From Burkholderia latens (GTDB lineage Bacteria; Pseudomonadota; Gammaproteobacteria; Burkholderiales; Burkholderiaceae): a stretch of DNA of 64,000 nucleotides. The stretch lies in NCBI RefSeq assembly GCF_902499045.1, contig NZ_CABVPL010000018.1, forward strand, positions 48,249-112,248. The letters run 5' to 3'. Under the pieces are notes generated by a model, which was not told the origin of the DNA, did no database searches, and was given only the letters and a program-made list of their open reading frames with translations. The position numbers and the translations under genes are program-made. Below are positions 11,291 to 20,766 of this stretch, piece after piece. The stretch's first letter is position 1, and every line of letters starts with the position of its first letter.

Positions 11291-14200
11291 GTAGTTGGCT
11301 CCGATAGCCTTTTTCGAAATTCACCATTTTTTCAGCTGTTTCAGGTGATACCTTCAGCAACTTGCAAACTTCGGCTCGTGCAATCGGCACGTCGAGTCTT
11401 GCGTAAGACCCTCCGGCTTGGCTTTGCATGTATGAAATAACCCAGTAGTAGTGGAAAATAAACATGCGATGCAACCCCGCTGTCACTCGAGCATCTTCTG
11501 GAATATGGATCTTCTCGGCGGCTCGCAAGACATCTTCACGGATACTGCGTTCGTAAATCTTTGCTATGTGCGCAAACATTGCATAGTCATCTGGATGTTG
11601 CTGAAGCAACGCTATCATCCAGAACGTCTGCTGGCAGTGTCGTGCCTCGTGGTACAGGATGTCAGAAAATGCCTTTAGCTGTCCGTCTAACTCGACTGTA
11701 TCGTTTGCTACAGCAATAATTTTCGCAACCTCTTTCTCCTGAAGTGCTATGACCCATTCCTTGGTTACAAACGATGCGCTTACGTCGAGGCGCATGTTGT
11801 ATTGGGCTTTCCCTTGTTCTGCATCCACGACATCGATGGTCGGAATTGCCCCCGCCGATTCCACGTATTCCTTAGGTAATGCAAATGGCCCTGTACCAAG
11901 TGCATCAGCAAGAATTTGACTGCATCGCTTCGCAATACCTTCTTTCAGTTCAATCGGAACGGAGCCGTCCAGCGTCTTGTACTTCTCCCATTTGATGCCC
12001 TTAAGCAATTCCTTGATCGCCACCGTATAGGCCTTCGTCACCGGATACACGACATCCCGGCGCACCGGCATACCTGCATCGACGTCGGCCTGGTTGGCCC
12101 CGTCGATGAAGTGATGGAAGCGCAATCCAAAATTGAGCGGATCACAGGCTGCGAACTCCGGTCGTTGGTTCTCCGACGTCGCTCCCTGTTCCGGTGTGCT
12201 GACCGTCTTGCCTCGGATCTTCGTAGCCCGTTTATCCGCATTCGGCCCCTTGGCGGTATAGGGCACCGTGTTGTCGCGCACGACGGCCGCCCGATTGACG
12301 GCAATCACCTTGTCGGGGTCGCTTGCGGCCAGTATCTCGACCATGCCGAACGCGACCTCGTGGTCCGTTACCACTTTCGTTTCGCCGCGATCGTTGCTCA
12401 CCCCCTCGATCACCCGGCCGTTGTCGAGCGTGATCCGGTACGGCTGATTCGGTAGCGCGAACCCGTTGGCGTGCTCAAGCAGCACAAAGTGCGCGGCAAA
12501 CCTCCCAGGATTGTCGGGCGTGACCGGAAAGCGTATCGGTCGCAACCGCGCGGTGTCCGTCTGGTGACTGCCAGCATGGACCCTATGCTCGCCGGCCGTG
12601 CGCACGACATAACCGCGTTCACTGATGCACACCTCCGTACTCCCGGCGTGCAGCACGATTTCCTTCGCCGCATGCAGATGAATGCTGTCCGCCGTGCTGG
12701 TGATCCGGATCGCACGCTTGGCCGTCAGGTCAATCCCGTCGTTCTGCGCTTCGACACGCACCTTGCCGCCGGCGGCAACCAATGCCATGCCCGCCTTGTG
12801 CACGAACAGCGCGAACGTGTTCACTACGCTGGCGAACAGCGATCGGCCGACCGCCACGCCGACATGCCGGCCGCTCGTCACGGCGACATCCTCGCTGCTG
12901 GCGATATGGGCGCTGCGCTCGGCAGCCAGACTGATGCCCGCTCGTCCGGCGAGCACGATGTCGGCTTCCGTGAGTTCGGGAAAGTGGTCCGGATTCCCTG
13001 ATGGATTTCCCTTGATTGCATCGTTGCGCGCGTTGATGGCCTTGACGACCTCGCTTTGATCGGCGCGGTGTCGTTGCGCGTCGTGCCGTTGCGCCAGCGC
13101 GGACAGGCTCTCTTGCAGGTCTCGCGCCCGCGCGAGCCGACCGACTGCCTCCTTCGCGTCCTTCGCGTGGCCCGCGCCGCCTGATTGACCATCTGTCGTG
13201 ACGAACAGGCCTTTCAACGCGCGCATCACGCCCCAATCATCGGTGCGCAGATCGAAGCCCTTGCCGCGCGCCTCGGCGCGCCCCTGCTTTTTCAGCATGC
13301 GCCGCAGGTTGCCGAGACTGAGCTGCGACGTGCCGGCATCGCTCGCAATCTGGGTATGAATTTGCCCCTGTGTATCGTCGATTGCGATGTGACCGGATGC
13401 CGTGCCGTGGTGCTCGCGGCCACGCAGTATCGACACGCCCTGGTTGTGCGGCATGTCCAGTGCCGGCTGACGAAATGCGTTCACGAGGCTACCCGCAATG
13501 ACGGGCAAATCCGGATCGCCGTAGTAGTGCATGACGGCCACCTCGTGGCCAATCCGGGGGATGAACGTGGCGCCCAAGTCGATGCCTTGCCATGGTGACA
13601 ACACGCGCAGCCAGATTCCGGAGCGCTCGTCGTGCAGGCCTTGACGGTCCCATTCGAACTGCACCCTGACCCGACCGTATTGATCCGTTTGAACTTCCTG
13701 TCCGGCGGGGCCGACCACGACGGCCTTCTCGGGACCACTTAATACCGGCTTGTCGACACTGCGCTTCAGGCGAAACGGCTCATTCGCCGGTAGCAGTTCG
13801 AACTCCGTTTCGACGCGGTACGTTTGCGAGAGCCCAGCGCGGACTCCGATTTCCTCGATGTCGAGCGCGCAGGACACGACCACATATTCACGGTTCGCGG
13901 TTTGCTGCGGGTATCCGGTCAAGGTGAATGTGCGACCAACAGTCAGCCCGCGCAGATTGCCTGCTCCGTTGGCACGCAGCCCCGCGCAGCGTTGTGCGTC
14001 AAGCTGTACGCGAGCCAGGTGGCGCGCTTCCAGATCCGTCTCGTTGGGCTGGCCCGCGAGACCTTGTGCGCCCGCCAGCGGCTGGCTGTAGTGGCCCCAC
14101 GCGTAGATTTCCCCGTCGGCGTTCGCCGTGTCGCGCGGGTTCTCCTCGGTAACCGCCAGCTTCGCGCGCGGGCGTGTGTAGTCATAGTCCGTCACGGTCA

Positions 14201-14999
14201 CACGGCCGGCCGTCAGGCGGCTTGTTACCGACAGCGCATGAATGTGCTCTTCGTCAATTTGCTTGCTGTCCGGCGGCAGATAGCGCAGCGTCTCATACGC
14301 AGGAGCATGGGCGTGATGACCGCCGATCGTGTCGCACAAGATCAGGCGGTGACGGCCGCCCTCGTGCTCGAACCACCACCAGATGCCCCATTCTTCCCAC
14401 AGTCGCTGCAGGAACGCCCAGTCCGACTCGAACGCCTGACGCTGTACGTCGCGTTTCGGATAACCCCCGCGGAATGCGCCCGTCAGACGCTTGTCGACCC
14501 TGTACGGATACTTCGACAGCACGGCGTCGGTGATCTCGACGACGTTCATCTCCTGAAAGAGTCGGCTGTCCTGCGTCAGCGTTGCGCGATAGAGCCACGG
14601 GCGCAATTCGAGTTCGTACAGGATCGAATCCTGGTCCTGGCCGACAATCCGTGCCGCTTCGACGAGCCCCGTGATTTCGCGCGTGCCGGCGCCGATATTG
14701 TCGAGTTCGCTACTGTCCGCCAACTCGGGAACGAAACGGCCTTTGCCGTCGAGTTGGATGGACACGGTGACTTCGGTGCCGACTACTTTATCCAGATCCA
14801 GATTGGCCGTGGCGCTCGGCGAAAATGCGTAAGCATCATCGGTTCGCAGCGTAACGAGATAACGGCATTCGTCAATACGACCGATGGCTTCGGTGCCTTG
14901 CAATCGCGCCGGAACCAATACAGGGAGCGCATCCATCCCGTAAGTGGGTAACGCAGCGCCCGAGATGGACAGCGTACGGGTCTGGTTCAGGATCGGCAT
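11154..14999 (-). CDS. vgrG: VgrG spike protein with C-terminal HEARH metallopeptidase-like toxin domain
   Basis: A 1281-residue evolved VgrG. Residues ~1-560 are the gp27/gp5-like spike (FLQRLWEEWGIWWWFEHE, TDQYGRVRVQFEWDR, PRIGHEVAVMHYYGDPD). Residues ~580-810 are the DUF2345 extension, ~836-900 a transthyretin-like linker (YRITLDNGRVIEG), and ~950-1281 a toxin domain. HEARH at residues 1117-1121 is an HExxH zinc-binding motif, pointing to a metallopeptidase; Glu 1118 would be catalytic. The spike is encoded in GC-rich Burkholderia-style codons while the toxin end is less GC-rich, as expected for exchangeable tips. AGAGG precedes the ATG. The PAAR gene is 18 bases upstream and immunity B overlaps the 3' end. 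Confidence 0.9.
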   Translation of the reverse strand: MPILNQTRTLSISGAALPTYGMDALPVLVPARLQGTEAIGRIDECRYLVTLRTDDAYAFSPSATANLDLDKVVGTEVTVSIQLDGKGRFVPELADSSELDNIGAGTREITGLVEAARIVGQDQDSILYELELRPWLYRATLTQDSRLFQEMNVVEITDAVLSKYPYRVDKRLTGAFRGGYPKRDVQRQAFESDWAFLQRLWEEWGIWWWFEHEGGRHRLILCDTIGGHHAHAPAYETLRYLPPDSKQIDEEHIHALSVTSRLTAGRVTVTDYDYTRPRAKLAVTEENPRDTANADGEIYAWGHYSQPLAGAQGLAGQPNETDLEARHLARVQLDAQRCAGLRANGAGNLRGLTVGRTFTLTGYPQQTANREYVVVSCALDIEEIGVRAGLSQTYRVETEFELLPANEPFRLKRSVDKPVLSGPEKAVVVGPAGQEVQTDQYGRVRVQFEWDRQGLHDERSGIWLRVLSPWQGIDLGATFIPRIGHEVAVMHYYGDPDLPVIAGSLVNAFRQPALDMPHNQGVSILRGREHHGTASGHIAIDDTQGQIHTQIASDAGTSQLSLGNLRRMLKKQGRAEARGKGFDLRTDDWGVMRALKGLFVTTDGQSGGAGHAKDAKEAVGRLARARDLQESLSALAQRHDAQRHRADQSEVVKAINARNDAIKGNPSGNPDHFPELTEADIVLAGRAGISLAAERSAHIASSEDVAVTSGRHVGVAVGRSLFASVVNTFALFVHKAGMALVAAGGKVRVEAQNDGIDLTAKRAIRITSTADSIHLHAAKEIVLHAGSTEVCISERGYVVRTAGEHRVHAGSHQTDTARLRPIRFPVTPDNPGRFAAHFVLLEHANGFALPNQPYRITLDNGRVIEGVSNDRGETKVVTDHEVAFGMVEILAASDPDKVIAVNRAAVVRDNTVPYTAKGPNADKRATKIRGKTVSTPEQGATSENQRPEFAACDPLNFGLRFHHFIDGANQADVDAGMPVRRDVVYPVTKAYTVAIKELLKGIKWEKYKTLDGSVPIELKEGIAKRCSQILADALGTGPFALPKEYVESAGAIPTIDVVDAEQGKAQYNMRLDVSASFVTKEWVIALQEKEVAKIIAVANDTVELDGQLKAFSDILYHEARHCQQTFWMIALLQQHPDDYAMFAHIAKIYERSIREDVLRAAEKIHIPEDARVTAGLHRMFIFHYYWVISYMQSQAGGSYARLDVPIARAEVCKLLKVSPETAEKMVNFEKGYRSQLHEEDAYACAGVVQDYWSRPDGPFVLNPGTCTADYVASLKIVGTRN

Positions 15000-15017
15000 G
15001 ATTGTGAACCTCTTGCG

Positions 15018-15269
15018 TCACGCGCCGACGACCGTCGCGCCGCACCCGGTCTTGTCGCCCAGATACCCGACCAGGCGGCCGCGGTGCGTGCGTGGGCCGC
15101 TTGCCAGCAGCGGAAAGACGTCACCGCATTTCGGGCAGGTCACGCCGTGTCCGGCCAGTGCCACGCCAATGCCGAGATGCTTGAGATCACCGGCGGCTTC
15201 GATGACGGTGCCGCCATGATCGGTGGCGTCTCCCAAGCGAATCATGGCGCGGCCTTGTGCGTTCTTCAT
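15018..15269 (-). CDS. PAAR-domain spike tip protein
   Basis: An 83-residue PAAR protein (RLGDATDHGG, GVALAGHGVTCPKCG, GDKTGCGATVVGA). It caps the VgrG trimer of the T6SS needle and helps pierce the target envelope. It is first in the transcription order PAAR-VgrG-immunity, ending 18 bases before vgrG. ATG 15269 gives MKNAQGRAMIRLGD; the internal ATG at 15245 is an alternative and neither has a strong ribosome site. Confidence 0.85.
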   Translation of the reverse strand: MKNAQGRAMIRLGDATDHGGTVIEAAGDLKHLGIGVALAGHGVTCPKCGDVFPLLASGPRTHRGRLVGYLGDKTGCGATVVGA

Positions 15270-15499
15270 CGATGACTCGTGCGAGGATGAAGCCGTCCTT
15301 TTACCTCGGCACGGAGCGCCGCACAATTTTCAAGATGGAAATTGGCCGTTTTCGATAATTTGATTAGTAGATCGACCGATATATTCGTACTTATATGATT
15401 CCGTGGTGAATATGAACGCGCGTTGGGGTCGATGTCCCGACATGCGTTTCACTCCCCGCCTGCTGGTAAGATGGCCCGCAATTCCACCCTGCCCGCGCC

Positions 15500-16012
15500 A
15501 TGAGTTCCGCACCGACCAAGTCCGCGAATCCGAAACACGCCGCGAAACCCGCCGCGAAGACCACCCGCGCGATGAGCGACAAGCCGAAGGCGCGCGTGCA
15601 ACAGCGCCTGACCTACGTGATCGGCGGCCTCGACCGGCTGTTGCGCCGGCACATGACCGATGCGCTCGCACCGCTCGGCATCACGCTCGCGCAATACACG
15701 GCGCTGTCGGTGCTCGAGGCGCGCGGCGCATCGTCGAACGCGCAACTGGCCGAGCGCTCGTGGATCACGCCGCAATCGGCGAACGAGGTGATGAGCGTGA
15801 TGGCCGCCCGCGGTTTCGTCACGCGCGAGGCCGATCCGTCGCACGGCCGCATCATCCTGTTGAAGCTGACCGACGCAGGCGCGGCGATGCTGCGCGAATG
15901 CGAAGCCGTGCTGCGCCCGCTCGAGGCGCGCATGCTCGGCGACATCTCGGCCGACGACGCCGCGCACGTGCAGCGCGCGCTCGAACTGTTCTCGCGCAAC
16001 CTGCGCGGCTGA
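15500..16012 (+). CDS. MarR-family regulator, probable hydroxycinnamate-responsive repressor
   Basis: A 170-residue MarR/winged-helix protein. A basic Ala/Lys-rich leader of ~30 residues is followed by the dimer helix and the HTH (AQLAERSWITPQSANEVMSVMAARGFV) with the wing DPSHGRIILLKLT. It lies directly upstream of, and on the same strand as, the hydroxycinnamate genes. MarR proteins in that position typically repress such operons and release DNA on binding the hydroxycinnamoyl-CoA thioester. Two matching palindromes (16172-16190 and 20644-20658) are the likely operators. Ligand and role are inferred. Confidence 0.85.
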   Translation: MSSAPTKSANPKHAAKPAAKTTRAMSDKPKARVQQRLTYVIGGLDRLLRRHMTDALAPLGITLAQYTALSVLEARGASSNAQLAERSWITPQSANEVMSVMAARGFVTREADPSHGRIILLKLTDAGAAMLRECEAVLRPLEARMLGDISADDAAHVQRALELFSRNLRG

Positions 16013-16171
16013 TCCCCACGGCCGCCGATCTCTTCCGAACCCGCACGACGCGGACCCGTGCGGCCCGCGTTCGCCATGCACGCGCCGCCGCCGGTCGTTC
16101 GACCGCTCCCTGATTTCCCCAAGCGCTTCGCCTCCCGCTCCGGGTTTACACCGGCGCTCATGCCGCTTGCA

Positions 16172-16190
16172 ATATCAGGTAGCCTGATAT
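16172..16190. promoter_or_regulatory. Probable MarR operator 1
   Basis: ATATCAGGTAGCCTGATAT: perfect 8-bp arms around a 3-bp centre, 70 bases before the hydratase-lyase ATG. The core ATCAGG-N3-CCTGAT recurs at 20644-20658 before the transporter gene. Size and symmetry suit a MarR dimer. Confidence 0.7.
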
Positions 16191-16260
16191 TAAATGAAGT
16201 CGTCCGCAGCAGAAGTGCTGCGCACCGAATCGCACTGGAAACGAACGACAGGAACAGAAC

Positions 16261-17091
16261 ATGAGCAAGTACGACAACCGCTGGCAGACCGTTGAAGTGA
16301 CAGTGGAGGCCGGCATCGCGTGGGTCACGCTGAACCGCCCGGAGAAGCGCAATGCGATGAGCCCGACGCTGAACCAAGAAATGCTGCAGGTGCTCGACGC
16401 GGTCGAGTTCGACGACGAGGCGAAGGTGCTGGTGCTGACCGGCGCAGGCGCCGCATGGACGGCCGGCATGGATCTGAAGGAATATTTCCGCGAGATCGAC
16501 GGCGGCTCCGACGCGCTGCAGGAAAAGGTGCGCCGCGACGCATCGGAATGGCAGTGGCGCCGCCTGCGGATGTACAACAAACCGACGATCGCGATGGTGA
16601 ACGGCTGGTGCTTCGGCGGCGGGTTCTCGCCGCTCGTCGCGTGCGACCTCGCGATCGCAGCCGACGAAGCGGTGTTCGGGCTGTCGGAGATCAACTGGGG
16701 CATCCCGCCGGGCAACCTCGTGAGCAAGGCGATGGCGGATACGGTCGGGCATCGTCGCGCGCTGCACTACATCATGACCGGCGACACGTTCACCGGCGTC
16801 GAAGCGGCGGAAATGGGCCTCGTGAACAGCAGCGTGCCGCTCGCCGGGCTGCGCGACGCGACGATCGCGCTCGCCGCGCGGCTGATGGACAAGAACCCGG
16901 TCGTGCTGCGCGCGGCGAAACACGGCTTCAAGCGCTCGCGCGAACTCACGTGGGAGCAGTGCGAGGATTACCTGTATGCGAAGCTCGACCAGGCGCAGCT
17001 GCGCGACCCGGAACGCGGCCGCGAGCAGGGCCTGAAGCAGTTCCTCGACGACAAGACGATCAAGCCGGGCTTGCAGGCATACAAGCGCTGA
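16261..17091 (+). CDS. ech: p-Hydroxycinnamoyl-CoA hydratase/lyase
   Basis: A 276-residue crotonase-superfamily enzyme that hydrates feruloyl-, caffeoyl- or coumaroyl-CoA and cleaves it to vanillin (or its analogue) and acetyl-CoA. The family signature MVNGWCFGGGFSPL, followed by FGLSEINWGIPPGN with the catalytic Glu, is characteristic of this lyase rather than of ordinary enoyl-CoA hydratases. GGAACAGAAC precedes ATG 16261. It is the first gene of the ech-vdh-fcs operon behind operator 1. Confidence 0.93.
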   Translation: MSKYDNRWQTVEVTVEAGIAWVTLNRPEKRNAMSPTLNQEMLQVLDAVEFDDEAKVLVLTGAGAAWTAGMDLKEYFREIDGGSDALQEKVRRDASEWQWRRLRMYNKPTIAMVNGWCFGGGFSPLVACDLAIAADEAVFGLSEINWGIPPGNLVSKAMADTVGHRRALHYIMTGDTFTGVEAAEMGLVNSSVPLAGLRDATIALAARLMDKNPVVLRAAKHGFKRSRELTWEQCEDYLYAKLDQAQLRDPERGREQGLKQFLDDKTIKPGLQAYKR

Positions 17092-17127
17092 TACAAGCAC
17101 TGATACAAGCGCCGATACAAGCGTTGA
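17080..17127 (+). repeat. Four 12-bp tandem repeats spanning the ech stop codon
   Basis: Four consecutive units of TACAAGCRCYGA type (17080, 17092, 17104, 17116). The first is the last four codons of ech including its TGA; the other copies follow in frame and two of them again end in TGA. This looks like slippage amplification of the gene end. It lengthens the ech-vdh spacer. Confidence 0.8.
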
Positions 17128-17186
17128 TGCAGCCGCCGGCGCGACCGCCGGCGTAATCGCAAGAGACAGGCAAGGCAGGAGACGAC

Positions 17187-18635
17187 ATGACCGACAGACG
17201 GATGCTGATCGGCGGCGAGTGGTGCACCGCCCGCGACGGCCGCACCTTCGACCGCTTCAACCCCGCGACGGGCGCGCTCGCGTCGCGCGCGCCGGCGGCC
17301 GGCATCGCCGACGCCGACGCGGCGATCGACGCCGCGCAACGCGCATTCCCCGCATGGGCGGCGCTCGCGCCGACCGAGCGGCGCCGCCGGCTGCTGAAGG
17401 CGGCCGACCTGATGGACGCGCGTATCGACGCGTTCATCGAGACCGGCGTCGCCGAAACGGGCGCGACGCCCGGCTGGCTCGGCTTCAACGTGACGCTCGC
17501 GGCGAACATGCTGCGCGAGGCCGCGTCGATGACGACGCAGATCGACGGCGACGTGATTCCGTCCGACGTACCGGGCAATCTCGCGCTCGCGATGCGGGTG
17601 CCGTGCGGCGTGGTGCTCGGGATCGCGCCGTGGAACGCGCCGGTGATTCTCGGCACGCGTGCGCTGGCGATGCCGCTCGCGTGCGGCAACACGGTCGTGC
17701 TGAAAGCGTCCGAGGCGTGCTCGGGCGTGCACGCGCTGATCGGCGCGGTGCTGGACGAAGCGGGGCTCGGCGCGGGCGTGGTGAACGTGATCACGCACGC
17801 GGCGGCCGATGCGCCGGAACTCGTCGAGCGAATGATCGCGCATCCGCACGTGAAGCGGATCAACTTCACCGGGTCGACGCACGTCGGCCGCATCATCGCG
17901 CGCCACGCGGCCGCGCATCTCAAACCCGTGCTGCTCGAACTCGGCGGCAAGGCGCCGGTGCTGGTGCTCGACGACGCCGATGTCGATGCGGCCGTCGACG
18001 CGATCGCGTTCGGCGCATTCTTCAACCAGGGGCAGATCTGCATGTCGACCGAACGCGTGATCGCCGCGCGGCCGATTGCCGATGCGCTCGTCGAACGGCT
18101 GACGGCGAAGGCGCGCACGCTGATCGCCGGCGATCCGCAGGCCGGTCACGCGCTCGGCACGATGGTCGATGCGGCCGCCGCCGCGCGCGCCGCGTCGCTC
18201 GTCGAGGATGCGCGTGCGCACGGCGCGCAACTGCCGCTCGGCTGCCGTGTGGAAGGCGCGACGATGCAGCCCGCGATCGTCGACGGCGTCACGCGCGATA
18301 TGCGGCTCTATCGCGAGGAGTCGTTCGCGCCGGTCGTCGCGATCCTGCGCGCCGACAGCGACGACGAAGCGGTCGCGCTCGCGAACGACAGCGAGTTCGG
18401 GCTGTCGGCGAGCGTGTTCAGCCGCGATATCGCGCGTGCGATGGCGGTCGCGCGGCGAATCGAATCGGGGATCTGTCACGTGAACGGGCCGACCGTGCAC
18501 GACGAAGCGCAGATGCCGTTCGGCGGCACGAAGGCGAGCGGCTACGGCCGCTTCGGCAGCCGCGCGTCGATCGCCGAATTCACCGAGCTGCGCTGGATCA
18601 CCGTGCAGACCACGCCGCGTCATTACCCGATATGA
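17187..18635 (+). CDS. vdh: Aldehyde dehydrogenase, probable vanillin/hydroxybenzaldehyde dehydrogenase
   Basis: A 482-residue NAD(P)-dependent aldehyde dehydrogenase. The catalytic Glu is in LLELGGKAP, the catalytic Cys in FNQGQICMSTERV, and NFTGSTHVG is the cofactor-binding motif. It would oxidise the aromatic aldehyde from Ech to vanillate or 4-hydroxybenzoate. GGCAGGAGA precedes ATG 17187. The stop overlaps the start of the next gene as ATGA, implying translational coupling. Confidence 0.88.
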   Translation: MTDRRMLIGGEWCTARDGRTFDRFNPATGALASRAPAAGIADADAAIDAAQRAFPAWAALAPTERRRRLLKAADLMDARIDAFIETGVAETGATPGWLGFNVTLAANMLREAASMTTQIDGDVIPSDVPGNLALAMRVPCGVVLGIAPWNAPVILGTRALAMPLACGNTVVLKASEACSGVHALIGAVLDEAGLGAGVVNVITHAAADAPELVERMIAHPHVKRINFTGSTHVGRIIARHAAAHLKPVLLELGGKAPVLVLDDADVDAAVDAIAFGAFFNQGQICMSTERVIAARPIADALVERLTAKARTLIAGDPQAGHALGTMVDAAAAARAASLVEDARAHGAQLPLGCRVEGATMQPAIVDGVTRDMRLYREESFAPVVAILRADSDDEAVALANDSEFGLSASVFSRDIARAMAVARRIESGICHVNGPTVHDEAQMPFGGTKASGYGRFGSRASIAEFTELRWITVQTTPRHYPI

Positions 18636-20548
18636 GCGAGCCGACGATGAATGTAGCGACGCCCGCCAGCAGCCCGGTGAACGACACGCGCGCCGTACGC
18701 TATCGCGCGGCCGCCGTCGCGGTCGGCGCGGCCGAGATTCGCCGCACTGACGACGGCACGTGGTATCTGCGTTCGCGCGAGCCGCTCGGCGAGTACCCGA
18801 CGCGCATCACCGACTGCCTCGTGCGCGGCGCGCAAGCGCATCCGGACCGCGTGCTGGCCGCGCGGCGCGGCGCCGACGGCCGCTGGATCGAGATCACCTA
18901 CGCGCAGATGCTCGAACGCGCGCGAGCGCTCGGCCAGGGCCTCGTCGATCTCGGGCTGTCGGCCCAGCGACCGCTCGCGGTGCTGTCCGGCAACGACCTC
19001 GAGCACCTGCAGATGATGTTCGCGGCGATGCTGGCCGGCGTGCCGTACTCGCCGATCTCGCCCGCGTATTCGCTGGTGTCGACCGACTACGGCAAGCTGC
19101 GTCATACGCTCGGCGTGCTGCGGCCGGGCGCGGTGTTCGTCGCGGAACGCGCGCCGTTCGCGCGTGCGCTCGACGCGACGCTGCCGGCCGATGCGGCGCT
19201 GATCGTCGCTCGCGATGCGGACGTCGATGCCGCGGGCCGCGCGGTGCCGCTGTCGCGCCTCGTCGCCACCGTCCCGCGCACGATCGACGCGATCCACGAC
19301 GCGGTCGGCCCCGATCATCTCGCGAAGATCCTGTTCACGTCTGGTTCGACGAAGCTGCCGAAGGCCGTGCCGACCACGCACCGGATGCTGTGCAGCAATC
19401 AGCAGATGCTGCGCCAGACGATGCCGGAACTCACGCGCGAGCCGCCCGTGCTGGTCGACTGGCTGCCGTGGAATCACACGTTCGGCGGCAGCCACAACCT
19501 CGGCATCGCGCTGTACAACGGCGGCACGCTGTACATCGACGATGGCCGCCCGATGCCCGGCCGCTTCGACGAAACGGTGCGCAACCTTCGCGAGATTGCG
19601 CCGACGATCTACTTCAACGTCCCGAAGGGCTGGGAAGAGTTGACCGCCGCGCTCGAACGCGACGCCGAACTGCGCGACACGTTCTTCTCGCGCGTGAAGC
19701 TGTATTTCTTCGGCGGCGCGGGGCTGTCGCAGGCCGCGTGGGACCGGCTCGACCGCGTGACCGAAGCGCATTGCGGCGAGCGCATCCGGATCATGGCCGG
19801 CCTCGGGATGACGGAGGCGTCGCCGTCGTGCCTGTTCACGACGGGGCCGCTGATGCGCGCCGGCTACATCGGGCTGCCCGCGCCCGGCTGCGACGCGAAG
19901 CTCGTGCCGTGCGGCGGCAAGCACGAGCTGCGCTTCAAGGGGCCGAACGTGATGCGCGGCTACTGGCACGCGGACGTCGATCCGCGCGACGTGTTCGACG
20001 AAGAAGGCTATTACCGCAGCGGCGACGCCGGCGTCTTTGCCGATCCGGAGCGGCCGGAGCTGGGGCTGATGTTCGACGGGCGGCTGACCGAGGATTTCAA
20101 GCTTAGCAGCGGCACGTTCGTCAGCGTCGGGCCATTGCGCGCGAACGCGGTGTCGACCGGCGCGCCGTACGTGCAGGACGTGGTCGTCACCGGCATCGAT
20201 CGCGATGACATCGGCTTGCTGGTGTTTCCGCGCGTCGACGCGTGCCGTGCGCTGGCGGGGCTCGCCGCGGATGCCTCGGTGACCGACGTGCTGCGCGCGC
20301 CGGCCGTGCGCGCGGCATTCGCGGCGTGGCTCGCCGCGCTGAACCGGAACGCGAGCGGCGGCTCGACGTTCGTCGCGCGGATCCGGCTGATCGACACGCC
20401 GCCGTCGCTCGATCTCGGCGAAGTGACCGACAAGGGCTCGCTGAACCAGGCGGCCGTGCAGAAGCATCGCGCGGCGACGATCGATGCGCTGTACGACCCG
20501 GCGCGGCGCGATCCCGACGTGATTTACGCGGACGGCGCGTCGAAATAG
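18632..20548 (+). CDS. fcs: Feruloyl-CoA synthase
   Basis: A 638-residue AMP-forming acyl-CoA ligase that activates ferulate and related hydroxycinnamates, supplying the substrate of Ech. The AMP-binding loop [16 protein letters not shown] lies near residue 235 and [10 protein letters not shown] further on. Length and the [12 protein letters not shown] segment fit feruloyl-CoA synthases rather than short-chain ligases. ATG 18632 overlaps the vdh stop by 4 bases. A cluster of AAGCAG-type short repeats follows the gene (20560-20600). Confidence 0.9.
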   Translation: MSEPTMNVATPASSPVNDTRAVRYRAAAVAVGAAEIRRTDDGTWYLRSREPLGEYPTRITDCLVRGAQAHPDRVLAARRGADGRWIEITYAQMLERARALGQGLVDLGLSAQRPLAVLSGNDLEHLQMMFAAMLAGVPYSPISPAYSLVSTDYGKLRHTLGVLRPGAVFVAERAPFARALDATLPADAALIVARDADVDAAGRAVPLSRLVATVPRTIDAIHDAVGPDHLAKILFTSGSTKLPKAVPTTHRMLCSNQQMLRQTMPELTREPPVLVDWLPWNHTFGGSHNLGIALYNGGTLYIDDGRPMPGRFDETVRNLREIAPTIYFNVPKGWEELTAALERDAELRDTFFSRVKLYFFGGAGLSQAAWDRLDRVTEAHCGERIRIMAGLGMTEASPSCLFTTGPLMRAGYIGLPAPGCDAKLVPCGGKHELRFKGPNVMRGYWHADVDPRDVFDEEGYYRSGDAGVFADPERPELGLMFDGRLTEDFKLSSGTFVSVGPLRANAVSTGAPYVQDVVVTGIDRDDIGLLVFPRVDACRALAGLAADASVTDVLRAPAVRAAFAAWLAALNRNASGGSTFVARIRLIDTPPSLDLGEVTDKGSLNQAAVQKHRAATIDALYDPARRDPDVIYADGASK

Positions 20549-20643
20549 CGACCGGCAGCAAGCAGCACCAAGCAGCAAGCAGTACCAAGCAGGCACAACG
20601 ACCGGCCGGCCACGACACCGGCGGGCATTCTTGCGGCCAGTGA

Positions 20644-20658
20644 ATCAGGTTGCCTGAT
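20644..20658. promoter_or_regulatory. Probable MarR operator 2
   Basis: ATCAGGTTGCCTGAT, identical in both arms to the core of operator 1. It is in the 218-base gap before the transporter gene, so the transporter, porin and esterase probably form a second unit of the same regulon. Confidence 0.65.
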
Positions 20659-20766
20659 AAAGGCGGCCATTCATGCGACACCTCGCGCGCCGAACCGCCA
20701 CTGGCCGGCGGCGGCGCGCGGCGGCCGTTGCTGGGCCGACCGACTACAAGACATGGGACTGGAGAC

